Translations under genes and position numbers: made by a program | Part shown: positions 50,295 to 62,104 of the stretch, one piece after another | Layout of the letters: each line of letters starts with the position of its first letter | Position numbering within the stretch: position 1 is the stretch's first letter | The notes under the pieces: generated by a model | Databases searched by the model: none | The model's input: only the letters and a program-made list of their open reading frames with translations | Told to the model about the DNA's origin: nothing | Assembly (NCBI GenBank): GCA_964020085.1 | Contig: OZ026596.1 | Coordinates: 16,417,795-16,481,794 of the forward strand | Length of the DNA stretch: 64,000 bases | DNA from: Micromussa lordhowensis | Taxonomy: Eukaryota; Cnidaria; Anthozoa; Scleractinia; Lobophylliidae | Direction of reading: 5' to 3'

Positions 50295-51000
50295 GGAGCC
50301 AAAAAGTCGATTAGTACAAGGGAGCCGAAAAGACCATTAGTAGAAGGGAGCTGAAAAGACGATTAGTAGAAGGGAGCCGCCGAAAAGACGATTAGTAGAA
50401 GCGAGCCAACGAAAAGACGATTAGTAGAAGGGAGCCGCCGGAAAGACGATTAGTAGAAGGGAGCCGCCAAAAAGACGATTAGTAGAAGGGAGCCGCCGAA
50501 AAGACGATTAGTAGACGGGAGCCGAAAAGTCGATTAGTACAAGGGAGCCGAAAAGACCATTAGTAGAAGGGAGCCGAAAAGACGATTAGTAGAAGGGAGC
50601 CGCCGAAAAGACGATTAGTAGAAGCGAGCCAACGAAAAGACGATTAGTAGAAGGGAGCCGCCGAAAAGACAATTAGTAGAAGGAAGCCGCCAAAAAGACG
50701 ATTAGTAGAAGGGAGCCGCCGAAAAGACGATTAGTAGAAGGGAGCCGCGGAAAAGTCGATTAGTAGAAGGGAGCCGAAAAGTCGATTAGTACAAGGGAGC
50801 CGAAAAGTCGATGAGTGGAAAGGACCGGAAAAGTCCATTAGTAGAAGTGAGCCGAAAAGTCGATTAGTAGAAGTTAGCCAAAAAGTCGATTAGTAGATGT
50901 TCGCCGAAAAGTCGATTAGTAGAAGTTAGCCGAAAAGCCGATTAGTAGAAGTTAGCCGAAAAGTCCATTAGTAGAAGGGAGCCGAAAAGTCGATTAGTAG
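50295..51000 (+). repeat. 0.7-kb duplicated block, copy 2
   Basis: Partner of 8640-9345 at an offset of 41655. Because 7895-8665 and 8640-9345 are contiguous on the left but about 1 kb apart on the right, roughly 49313-50294 was inserted on the right or deleted on the left. Much of that interval (49800-50200) resembles 1450-2040. Confidence 0.78.
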
Positions 51001-51586
51001 AAGTTAGCCAAAAAGTCGATTAGTAGAAGGGAGCCGCGGAAAAGTCGATTAGTAGAAGGGAGCCGAAAAGTCGATTAGTACAAGGGAGCCGAAAAGTCGA
51101 TGAGTGGAAGGGACCGGAAAAGTCCATTAGTAGAAGTAAGCCGAAAAGTCGATTAGTAGAAGTTAGCCAAAAAGTCGATTAGTAGAAGGGAGCCGCCGAA
51201 AAGACGATTAGTAGAAGGTTGCCGAAAAGACGATTAGTAGAAGGGAGGCGAAAAGGCGATTAGTAGAAGGAGCCGAAAACACGATGAGGAGAAGGGAGCC
51301 GACGAACACACGATTAGTAGAAGGGAGCCGCCGAAAAGACGATTAGTAAAAGGGAGCCGAAAAGACGATTAGTAGAAGGGAGCTGAAAAGACGATTAGTA
51401 AAAGGGGGCCGCAGAAAAGACGATTAGTAGAAGGAAGCCGCCGAAAAGACGATTAGTAGAAGGGAGCCAAAAAGACGATTAGTAAAAGGGAACCGAAAAG
51501 ACGATTAGTAGAAGGGAGTTGAAAAGACGATTAGTAGAAGGGAGGCGAAAAGGGGATTAGTAGAAGGAAGCCGAAAAGACGATTAG

Positions 51587-51702
51587 TAGAAGGGAGCCGC
51601 CGAAAAGACGATTAGTAGAAGGGAGCCGCCGAAAAGAGGATTAGTAGAAAGGAGCCAACGAAAAGACGATAAGTAGAAGGGAGCCGCCGAAAAGACGATT
51701 AG
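51587..51702 (+). repeat. 116-bp insertion of four 29-bp units
   Basis: The alignment between the 43.5-48.1 kb and 51.2-55.9 kb blocks changes offset from 7714 to 7830 here. The extra units include a GAGGATTAG unit and a GCCAACG unit with GATAAG. Placement is uncertain by one unit because the flanks are repeats. Confidence 0.75.
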
Positions 51703-54700
51703 GAGAAGGGAACCGCCGAAAAGACGATTAGTAGAAGGGAGCCGCCGAAAAGACGATTAGTAGAAGGGAGGCGAAAAGGCGATTAGGAGAAGGGAGCCGA
51801 AAACACGATTAGGAGAAGGGAGCCGCCGAAAACACGATTAGTAGAAGGGAGCCGCCGAAAAGACGATTAGTAAAAGGGGGCCGCCGAAAAGACAATGAGT
51901 AGAAGGGAGCCGCCGAAAAGACGATTAGTAAAAGGGGGCCGCCAAAAAGACAATTAGTAGAAGGGAGCCGCCAAAAAGACAATTAGTAGAAGGAAGCCGC
52001 CGAAAAGACGATTAGTAGAAGGGAGCAGAAAAGTCGATTAGTACAAGGGAGCCGAAAAGACGATTAGTAGAAGGGAGCCGAAAAGACGATTAGTAGAAGG
52101 GAGGCGAAAAGGGGATTAGTAAAAGGGAGCCGAAAAGACGATTAGTAGAAGGGAGCTGAAAAGACGATTAGTAAAAGGGGGCGGCCGAAAAGACGATTAG
52201 TAGAAGGGAGCCGCCGAAAAGACGATTAGTAGAAGGGAGCCGAAAAGACGATTAGTAAAAGGGAGCCGAAAAGACTATTAGTAGAAGGGAGCCGAAAAGA
52301 CGATTAGTAGAAGGGAGCCGAAAAGGGGATTAGTAGAAGGAAGCAGAAAAGACGATTAGTAGAAGGGAGCCGCCGAAAAGACGATTGGTAGAAGGGAGCC
52401 GCCGAAAAGACGATTAGTAGAAGGGAGCCAACGAAAAGACGATTAGTAGAAGGGAGCCGCCGAAAAGACGATTAGTAGAAGGGAGCCGCCGAAAAGACGA
52501 TTAGTAGAAGGGAGCCGCCGAAAAGAGGATTAGTAGAAGGGAGCCGCGGAAAAGTCGATTAGTACAAGGGAGCCGAAAAGTCGATGAGTGGAAGGGACCA
52601 GAAAAGTCCATTAGTAGAAGTGAGCCGAAAAGTCGATTAGTAGAAGTTAGCCAAAAGTCGATTAGTAGATGTTCGCCGAAAAGTCGATTAGTAGAAGTTA
52701 GCCGAAAAGCCGATTAGTAGAAGTTAGCCGAAAAGTCCATTAGTAGAAGGGAGTCGAAAAGTCGATTAGTAGAAGTTAGCCAAAAAGTCGATTAGTAGAA
52801 GGGAGCCAAAAACTCGATTAGTAGAAGGGAGCCGAAAAGTCGATTAGTAGAAGGGAGCCGAAAAGTCGATTAGTAGAAGGGAGCCGAAAAGTTGATTAGT
52901 AAAAGGGAGCCGAAAAGTCGATTAGTAGAAGGGAGCCGAAAAGACGATTAGGAGAAGGGAGCCGAAAAGACGATTAGTAGAAGGTAGCCGAAAAGACGAT
53001 TAGTAGAAGGGAGCCGAAAAGACGATTAGTAGAAGGGAGCCGCAAAGACGATTAGTAGAAGGGAGCCGGCAAGACGATGAGTAGAAGGTAGCCGAACACA
53101 CAATTAGGAGAAGGGAGACGAAAAGACGATTAGTAGAAGTTAGCCGAAAAGACAATTAGTAGAAGGGAGCCGAGAAACCGATTAGTAGAAGGGAGCCGCC
53201 GAAGAGACGATTAGTAGAAGGGAGCCGCCGAAAAGACGATTAATAGAAGGGAGCCGAAAAAATGATTAGTAGAAGGGAGGCAAAAAGGCGATTTGTAGAA
53301 GGGAGCCAAAACACGATTAGTAGAAGGGAGCCGCGGAAAAGACGATTAGTAAAAAGGGAGCCGCTGAGAAGACAATTAGTAGAAGGGAGCCGCCAAAAAG
53401 ACGATTAGTAGAAGGGAGCCGAAAAGACGATTAGTAAAAGGGAGCCGAAAAGACGATTAGTAGAAGGGAGCCGAAAAGACGATTAGTAGAAGGGAGGCGA
53501 AAACGGGATTACTAGAAGGAAGCCGAAAAGACGATTAGTAGAAGGGAGCCGCCGAAAAGACGATTAGTAGAAGGGAGCCGCCGAAAAGACGATTAGTAGA
53601 AGGGAGCCGAAAAAATGATTAGTAGAAGGGAGGCGAAAAGGCGATTAGTAGAAGGGAGCCGCCGAAAAGACGATTAGTAGAAGGGAGCCGAAAAAATGAT
53701 TAGTAGAAGGGAGGCGAAAAGGCGATTAGTAGAAGGGAGCCAAAAACACGATAAGTAGAAGGGAGCCGCCGAAAAGACGATTAGTAAAAAGGGAGCCGCC
53801 GAGAAGACAATTAGTAGAAGGGAGCCGCCGAAAAGACGATTAGTAGAAGGGAGCCGAAAAAAAGATTAGTAGAAGGGAGGCGAAAAGGCGATTAGTAGAA
53901 GGGAGCCAAAAACACGATTAGTAGAAGGGAGCCGCCGAAAAGACGATTAGTAAAAAGGGAGCCGCCGAGAAGACAATTAGTAGAAGGGAGCCGCCAAAAA
54001 GACGATTAGTAGAAGGGAGCCGAAAAGACGATTAGTAAAAGGGAGCCGAAAAGACGATTAGTAGAAGGGAGCCGAAAAGACGATTAGTAGAAGGGAGGCG
54101 AAAAGGGGATTAGTAGAAGGAAGCCGAAAAGACGATTAGTAGAAGGGAGCCGCCGAAAAGTCAATTAGTAGAAGGGAGCCGAAAAGTCGATTAGTAGAAT
54201 GGAGCCGAAAAGTCGATTAGTAGAAGTTAGCCGAAAAGTCGATTAGTAGAAGGGAGCCGAAAAGACGATTAGGAGAAGAGAGCCGAAAAGACGATTAGTA
54301 GAAGGTAGCCGAAAAGACGATTAGTAGAAGGGAGCCGAAAAGACGATTAGTACAAGAATGCCGCAAAGACGATTAGTAGAAGGGAGCTGCAAAGAGGATT
54401 AGTAGAAGGTAGCCGAAAACACAATTAGTAGAAGGGAGCCGAAAAGACGATTAGTAGAAGTTAGCCCAAAAGACGATTAGTAGAAGGGAGCTGAGAAACC
54501 GATTAGTAGAACGGAGCCGCCGAAGAGACGATTAGTAGAAGGGAGCCGCCGAAAAGACGATTAGTAGAAGGGAGCCGGAAAAACGATTAGTAGAAGAGAG
54601 GCGAAAAGGGGATTAGTAGAAGGGAGCCGCCGAAAAGACGATAAGTAGAAGGGAGCCGCCGAAAAGACAATTAGTAGAAGGGAGCCGAAAAGACTATTAG

Positions 54701-55886
54701 TAAAAGGGAGCCGAAAACACGATTAGTGGAAGGGAGCCGAAAAGACGATTAGTAGAAGGGAGCCGAAAAGGGGATTAGTAGAAGGAAGCCGAAAAGACGA
54801 TTAGTAGAAGGGAGCCGCCGAAAAGACGATTAGTAGAAGGGAGCCGCCGAAAAGACGATTAGTAGAAGGGAGCCAACGAAAAGACGATTAGTAGAAGGGA
54901 GCCGCCGAAAAGACGATTAGTAGAAGGGAGCCAGAGAAAAGACGATTAGTAGAAGGGAGCCGCCGAAAAGACGATTAGTAGAAGGGAGCCGCGGAAAAGT
55001 CGATTAGTAGAAGGGAGCCGAAAAGTCGATTAGTACAAGGGAGCCGAAAAGTCGCTTAGTAGAAGTTAGCCGAAAAGACGATTAGTAGAAGGGAGCCGCC
55101 GAAAAGACGATTAGTAAAAGGGGGCCGCCGAAAAGACGATTAGTAGAAGGGAGCCGCCGAAAAGACGATTAGTAGAAGGGAGCCGAAAAGTCGATTAGTA
55201 CAAGGGAGCCGAAAAGACGATTAGTAGAAGGGAGCCGAAAAGACGATTAGTAGAAGGGAGGCGAAAAGGGGATTAGTAAAAGGGAGCCGAAAAGACGATT
55301 AGTAGAAGGGAGCCGAAAAGACGATTAGTAAAAGGGGGCCGCCGAAAAGACGATTAGTAGAAGGGAGCCGCCGAAAAGACGATTAGTAGAAGGGAGCCGA
55401 AAAGACGATTAGTAAAAGGGAGCCGAAAAGACGATTAGTAGAAGGGAGCCGAAAAGACGATTAGTAGAAGGGAGGCGAAAAGGGGATTAGTAGAAGGAAG
55501 CCGAAAAGACGATTAGTAGAAGGAAGCCGCCGAAAAGAATATTAGTTGAAGGGAGCCGCCGAAAAGACGATTAGTAGAAGCGAGCGAACGAAAAGACGAT
55601 TAGTAGAAGGGAGCCGCCGAAAAGACGATTAGTAGAAGGTTGCCGAAAAGACGATTAGTAGAAGGGAGGCAAAAAGGCGATTAGTAGAAGGGAGCCGAAA
55701 ACACGATTAGGAGAAGGGAGCCGCCGAAAAGACGATTAGTAGAAGGGAGCCGCCGAAAAGACGATTAGTAAAAGGTGGCCGCCGAAAAGACGATTAGTAG
55801 AAGGGAGCCGCCGAAAAGACAATTAGTAGAAGGGAGCCGCCAAAAAGACGGTTAGTATAAGGGAGCCGCCGAAAAGACGATTAGTA
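51696..55886 (+). repeat. 4.19-kb duplicated block, copy 2
   Basis: Partner of 43866-48056. The match stops at 55887, where this copy has AGACGGGAGCC and the left copy has AGAAGGGAGCC (48057). The flanks differ: a 116-bp insertion at about 51587-51702 on the left, and an overlapping 1187-bp tandem duplication on the right. Confidence 0.92.
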
Positions 55887-56031
55887 GACGGGAGCCGAAA
55901 AGTCGATTAGTACAAGGGGGCCGAAAAGACCATTAGTAGAAGGGAACCGAAGAGATGATTAGTAGAAGGGAGCCACCGAAAAGACGATTAGTAGAAGCGA
56001 GCCAACGAAAAGACGATTAGTAGAAGGGAGC
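54845..56031 (+). repeat. 1187-bp tandem duplication, copy 1
   Basis: GTCGCTTAG at 55051 recurs at 56238, GAATATTAG at 55537 recurs at 56724, and GCCAACG at 54872 recurs at 56059, all shifted by 1187 bp. The match runs from about 54830 to 56056, overlapping the right end of the 4.19-kb block. In the 43.9-48.1 kb copy of that block the equivalent sequence occurs once. Confidence 0.9.
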
Positions 56032-57218
56032 CGCCGAAAAGACGATTAGTAGAAGGGAGCCAACGAAAAGACGATTAGTAGAAGGGAGCCGCCGAAAAGA
56101 CGATTAGTAGAAGGGAGCCAGAGAAAAGACGATTAGTAGAAGGGAGCCGCCGAAAAGACGATTAGTAGAAGGGAGCCGCGGAAAAGTCGATTAGTAGAAG
56201 GGAGCCGAAAAGTCGATTAGTACAAGGGAGCCGAAAAGTCGCTTAGTAGAAGTTAGCCGAAAAGACGATTAGTAGAAGGGAGCCGCCGAAAAGACGATTA
56301 GTAAAAGGGGGCCGCCGAAAAGACGATTAGTAGAAGGGAGCCGCCGAAAAGACGATTAGTAGAAGGGAGCCGAAAAGTCGATTAGTACAAGGGAGCCGAA
56401 AAGACGATTAGTAGAAGGGAGCCGAAAAGACGATTAGTAGAAGGGAGGCGAAAAGGGGATTAGTAAAAGGGAGCCGAAAAGACGATTAGTAGAAGGGAGC
56501 CGAAAAGACGATTAGTAAAAGGGGGCCGCCGAAAAGACGATTAGTAGAAGGGAGCCGCCGAAAAGACGATTAGTAGAAGGGAGCCGAAAAGACGATTAGT
56601 AAAAGGGAGCCGAAAAGACGATTAGTAGAAGGGAGCCGAAAAGACGATTAGTAGAAGGGAGGCGAAAAGGGGATTAGTAGAAGGAAGCCGAAAAGACGAT
56701 TAGTAGAAGGAAGCCGCCGAAAAGAATATTAGTTGAAGGGAGCCGCCGAAAAGACGATTAGTAGAAGCGAGCGAACGAAAAGACGATTAGTAGAAGGGAG
56801 CCGCCGAAAAGACGATTAGTAGAAGGTTGCCGAAAAGACGATTAGTAGAAGGGAGGCAAAAAGGCGATTAGTAGAAGGGAGCCGAAAACACGATTAGGAG
56901 AAGGGAGCCGCCGAAAAGACGATTAGTAGAAGGGAGCCGCCGAAAAGACGATTAGTAAAAGGTGGCCGCCGAAAAGACGATTAGTAGAAGGGAGCCGCCG
57001 AAAAGACAATTAGTAGAAGGGAGCCGCCAAAAAGACGGTTAGTATAAGGGAGCCGCCGAAAAGACGATTAGTAGACGGGAGCCGAAAAGTCGATTAGTAC
57101 AAGGGGGCCGAAAAGACCATTAGTAGAAGGGAACCGAAGAGATGATTAGTAGAAGGGAGCCACCGAAAAGACGATTAGTAGAAGCGAGCCAACGAAAAGA
57201 CGATTAGTAGAAGGGAGC
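56032..57218 (+). repeat. 1187-bp tandem duplication, copy 2
   Basis: Direct repeat of the preceding 1187 bp, including the GACGGTTAGTATAAG and GAACCGAAGAG units. The match ends near 57243, where the sequence has GCCGCCAAAAAG and the first copy has GCCAACG. Confidence 0.9.
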
Positions 57219-58300
57219 CGCCGAAAAGACGATTAGTAGAAGGGAGCCGCCAAAAAGACGATTAGTAGAAGGGAGCCGCAGAAAAGACGATTAGTAGACG
57301 GGAGCCGAAAAGTCGATTAGTACAAGGGAGCCGAAAAGACCATTAGTAGAAGGGAGCCGAAAAGGGGATTAGTAGAAGGAAGCCGAAAAGACGATTAGTA
57401 GAAGGGAGCCGCCGAAAAGACGATTGGTAGAAGGGAGCCGCCGAAAAGACGATTAGTAGAAGGGAGCCAACGAAAAGACGATTAGTAGAAGGGAGCCGCC
57501 GAAAAGACGATTAGTAGAAGGGAGCCGCCGAAAAGACGATTAGTAGAAGGGAGCCGCCGAAAAGAGGATTAGTAGAAGGGAGCCGCGGAAAAGTCGATTA
57601 GTACAAGGGAGCCGAAAAGTCGATGAGTGGAAGGGACCAGAAAAGTCCATTAGTAGAAGTGAGCCGAAAAGTCGATTAGTAGAAGTTAGCCAAAAGTCGA
57701 TTAGTAGATGTTCGCCGAAAAGTCGATTAGTAGAAGTTAGCCGAAAAGCCGATTAGTAGAAGTTAGCCGAAAAGTCCATTAGTAGAAGGGAGTCGAAAAG
57801 TCGATTAGTAGAAGTTAGCCAAAAAGTCGATTAGTAGAAGGGAGCCAAAAACTCGATTAGTAGAAGGGAGCCGAAAAGTCGATTAGTAGAAGGGAGCCGA
57901 AAAGTCGATTAGTAGAAGGGAGCCGAAAAGTTGATTAGTAAAAGGGAGCCGAAAAGTCGATTAGTAGAAGGGAGCCGAAAAGACGATTAGGAGAAGGGAG
58001 CCGAAAAGACGATTAGTAGAAGGTAGCCGAAAAGACGATTAGTAGAAGGGAGCCGAAAAGACGATTAGTAGAAGGGAGCCGCAAAGACGATTAGTAGAAG
58101 GGAGCCGGCAAGACGATGAGTAGAAGGTAGCCGAACACACAATTAGGAGAAGGGAGACGAAAAGACGATTAGTAGAAGTTAGCCGAAAAGACAATTAGTA
58201 GAAGGGAGCCGAGAAACCGATTAGTAGAAGGGAGCCGCCGAAGAGACGATTAGTAGAAGGGAGCCGCCGAAAAGAAAATTAGTAGAAGGGAGCCGCCGAA
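56330..58300 (+). repeat. 2233-bp-spaced duplication, copy 1
   Basis: GAATATTAG at 56724 recurs at 58957, GATTGG at 57419 recurs at 59652, GAGGATT at 57564 recurs at 59797, and GAAAATTAG at 58274 recurs at 60507, all shifted by 2233 bp. The copies are about 1.97 kb long, separated by about 260 bp in which the right copy has three extra 29-bp units. Block M copy 5 lies inside. Confidence 0.88.
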
Positions 58301-58562
58301 AAGACGATTAGTAGAAGGGAGCCGCGGAAAAGTCGATTAGTAGAAGGGAGCCGAAAAGTCGATTAGTACAAGGGAGCCGAAAAGTCGATTAGTAGAAGTT
58401 AGCCGAAAAGACGATTAGTAGAAGGGAGCCGCCGAAAAGACGATTAGTAAAAGGGGGCCGCCGAAAAGACGATTAGTAGAAGGGAGCCGCCGAAAAGACG
58501 ATTAGTAAAAGGGAGCCGCCGAAAAGACAATTAGTAGAAGGGAGCCGCCAAAAAGACGATTA

Positions 58563-60533
58563 GTAGAAGGGAGCCGCCGAAAAGACGATTAGTAGAAGGG
58601 AGCCGAAAAGTCGATTAGTACAAGGGAGCCGAAAAGACGATTAGTAGAAGGGAGCCGAAAAGACGATTAGTAGAAGGGAGGCGAAAAGGGGATTAGTAAA
58701 AGGGAGCCGAAAAGACGATTAGTAGAAGGGAGCCGAAAAGACGATTAGTAAAAGGGGGCCGCCGAAAAGACGATTAGTAGAAGGGAGCCGCCGAAAAGAC
58801 GATTAGTAGAAGGGAGCCGAAAAGACGATTAGTAAAAGGGAGCCGAAAAGACGATTAGTAGAAGGGAGCCGAAAAGACGATTAGTAGAAGGGAGGCGAAA
58901 AGGGGATTAGTAGAAGGAAGCCGAAAAGACGATTAGTAGAAGGAAGCCGCCGAAAAGAATATTAGTTGAAGGGAGCCGCCGAAAAGACGATTAGTAGAAG
59001 CGAGCGAACGAAAAGACGATTAGTAGAAGGGAGCCGCCGAAAAGACGATTAGTAGAAGGTTGCCGAAAAGACGATTAGTAGAAGGGAGGCAAAAAGGCGA
59101 TTAGTAGAAGGGAGCCGAAAACACGATTAGGAGAAGGGAGCCGCCGAAAAGACGATTAGTAGAAGGGAGCCGCCGAAAAGACGATTAGTAAAAGGGGGCC
59201 GCCGAAAAGACGATTAGTAGAAGGGAGCCGCCGAAAAGACAATTAGTAGAAGGGAGCCGCCAAAAAGACGGTTAGTATAAGGGAGCCGCCGAAAAGACGA
59301 TTAGTAGACGGGAGCCGAAAAGTCGATTAGTACAAGGGGGCCGAAAAGACCATTAGTAGAAGGGAACCGAAGAGATGATTAGTAGAAGGGAGCCACCGAA
59401 AAGACGATTAGTAGAAGCGAGCCAACGAAAAGACGATTAGTAGAAGGGAGCCGCCGAAAAGACGATTAGTAGAAGGGAGCCGCCAAAAAGACGATTAGTA
59501 GAAGGGAGCCGCAGAAAAGACGATTAGTAGACGGGAGCCGAAAAGTCGATTAGTACAAGGGAGCCGAAAAGACCATTAGTAGAAGGGAGCCGAAAAGGGG
59601 ATTAGTAGAAGGAAGCCGAAAAGACGATTAGTAGAAGGGAGCCGCCGAAAAGACGATTGGTAGAAGGGAGCCGCCGAAAAGACGATTAGTAGAAGGGAGC
59701 CAACGAAAAGACGATTAGTAGAAGGGAGCCGCCGAAAAGACGATTAGTAGAAGGGAGCCGCCGAAAAGACGATTAGTAGAAGGGAGCCGCCGAAAAGAGG
59801 ATTAGTAGAAGGGAGCCGCGGAAAAGTCGATTAGTACAAGGGAGCCGAAAAGTCGATGAGTGGAAGGGACCAGAAAAGTCCATTAGTAGAAGTGAGCCGA
59901 AAAGTCGATTAGTAGAAGTTAGCCAAAAGTCGATTAGTAGATGTTCGCCGAAAAGTCGATTAGTAGAAGTTAGCCGAAAAGCCGATTAGCAGAAGTTAGC
60001 CGAAAAGTCCATTAGTAGAAGGGAGTCGAAAAGTCGATTAGTAGAAGTTAGCCAAAAAGTCGATTAGTAGAAGGGAGCCAAAAACTCGATTAGTAGAAGG
60101 GAGCCGAAAAGTCGATTAGTAGAAGGGAGCCGAAAAGTCGATTAGTAGAAGGGAGCCGAAAAGTTGATTAGTAAAAGGGAGCCGAAAAGTCGATTAGTAG
60201 AAGGGAGCCGAAAAGACGATTAGGAGAAGGGAGCCGAAAAGACGATTAGTAGAAGGTAGCCGAAAAGACGATTAGTAGAAGGGAGCCGAAAAGACGATTA
60301 GTAGAAGGGAGCCGCAAAGACGATTAGTAGAAGGGAGCCGGCAAGACGATGAGTAGAAGGTAGCCGAACACACAATTAGGAGAAGGGAGACGAAAAGACG
60401 ATTAGTAGAAGTTAGCCGAAAAGACAATTAGTAGAAGGGAGCCGAGAAACCGATTAGTAGAAGGGAGCCGCCGAAGAGACGATTAGTAGAAGGGAGCCGC
60501 CGAAAAGAAAATTAGTAGAAGGGAGCCGAAAAA
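58563..60533 (+). repeat. 2233-bp-spaced duplication, copy 2
   Basis: Partner of 56330-58300. A visible difference is GATTAGCAGAAG near 59986. It also has GGGGGCCGCC at 59192, where the first copy has GGTGGCCGCC (56961). The match ends at 60533, where this copy continues with GAAAAAATGATTAG units that resemble 45420-46210 and 53260-54050. Confidence 0.88.
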
Positions 60534-61284
60534 ATGATTAGTAGAAGGGAGGCAAAAAGGCGATTAGTAGAACGGAGCCAAAACACGATTAGTAGAAGGG
60601 AGCCGCGGAAAAGACGATTAGTAAAAAGGGAGCCGCTGAGAAGACAATTAGTAGAAGGGAGCCGCCAAAAAGACGATTAGTAGAAGGGAGCCGAAAAGAC
60701 GATTAGTAAAAGGGAGCCGAAAAGACGATTAGTAGAAGGGAGCCGCCGAAAAGACGATTAGTAGAAGGGAGCCGCCGAAAAGACGATTAGTAGAAGGGAG
60801 CCGAAAAAATGATTAGTAGAAGGGAGGCGAAAAGGCGATTAGTAGAAGGGAGCCGCCGAAAAGACGATTAGTAGAAGGGAGCCGAAAAAATGATTAGTAG
60901 AAGGGAGGCGAAAAGGCGATTAGTAGAAGGGAGCCAAAAACACGATAAGTAGAAGGGAGCCGCCGAAAAGACGATTAGTAAAAAGGGAGCCGCCGAGAAG
61001 ACAATTAGTAGAAGGGAGCCGCCGAAAAGACGATTAGTAGAAGGGAGCCGAAAAAAAGATTAGTAGAAGGGAGGCGAAAAGGCGATTAGTAGAAGGGAGC
61101 CAAAAACACGATTAGTAGAAGGGAGCCGCCGAAAAGACGATTAGTAAAAAGGGAGCCGCCGAGAAGACAATTAGTAGAAGGGAGCCGCCGAAAAGACAAT
61201 TAGTAGAAGGGAGCCGAAAAGACGATTAGTAAAAGGGAGCCGAAAACACGATTAGTGGAAGGGAGCCGAAAAGACGATTAGTAG
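60534..61284 (+). repeat. Continuation block resembling 45.4-46.2 kb and 53.3-54.0 kb
   Basis: The unit order AAAAATGATTAG, GGCAAAAAGGCG, GCCAAAACACG, GCCGCGGAAAAG, GTAAAAAGGGAGCC (a 27-bp unit) is shared with the interior of the 4.19-kb blocks. After this block the sequence leaves that order. This is a third, partial representative of the same lineage. Confidence 0.75.
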
Positions 61285-62104
61285 AAGGGAGGCGAAAAGG
61301 GGATTAGTAGAAGGAAGCCGAAAAGACGATTAGTAGAAGGGAGCCGCCGAAAAGACGATTAGTAGAAGGGAGCCACCGAAAAGACGATTAGTAGAAGGGA
61401 GCCAACGAAAAGACGATTAGTAGAAGGGAGCCGCCGAAAAGATGATTAGTAGAAGGGAGCCGCCGAAAAGACGATTAGTAGAAGGGAGCCGCCGAAAAGA
61501 CGATTAGTAGAAGGGAGCCGCGGAAAAGTCGATTAGTAGAAGGGAGCCGAAAAGTCGATTAGTACAAGGGAGCCGAAAAGTCGATGAGTGGAAGGGACCG
61601 GAAAAGTCCATTAGTAGAAGTGAGCCGAAAAGTCGATTAGTAGAAGTTAGCCAAAAAGTCGATTAGTAGAAGGGAGCCGCCGAAAAGACGATTAGTAGAA
61701 GGTTGCCGAAAAGACGATAAGTAGAAGGGAGGCGAAAAGGCGATTAGTAGAAGGGAGCCGAAAACACGATTAGGAGAAGGGAGCCGCCGAAAAGACAATT
61801 AGTAGAAGGGAGCCGCCGAAAAGACGATTAGTAAAAGGGGGCCGCCGAAAAGACGATTAGTAGAAGGGAGCCGCCGAAAAGACGATTAGTAAAAGGGAGC
61901 CGCCGAAAAGACAATTAGTAGAAGGGAGCCGCCAAAAAGACGATTAGTAGAAGGGAGCCGCCGAAAAGACGATTAGTAGAAGGGAGCCGAAAAGTCGATT
62001 AGTACAAGGGAGCCGAAAAGACGATTAGTAGAAGGGAGCCGAAAAGACGATTAGTAGAAGGCAGGCGAAAAGGGGATTAGTAAAAGGGAGCCGAAAAGAC
62101 GATT
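61285..62104 (+). repeat. 1896-bp-spaced duplication, copy 1
   Basis: GCCGCGG at 61517 recurs at 63413 and GGTTGCC at 61701 recurs at 63597, shifted by 1896 bp. The rare GGCAGGCG unit near 62061 has its partner near 63957. The match begins near 61285, and the partner is truncated by the window end. Confidence 0.87.
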
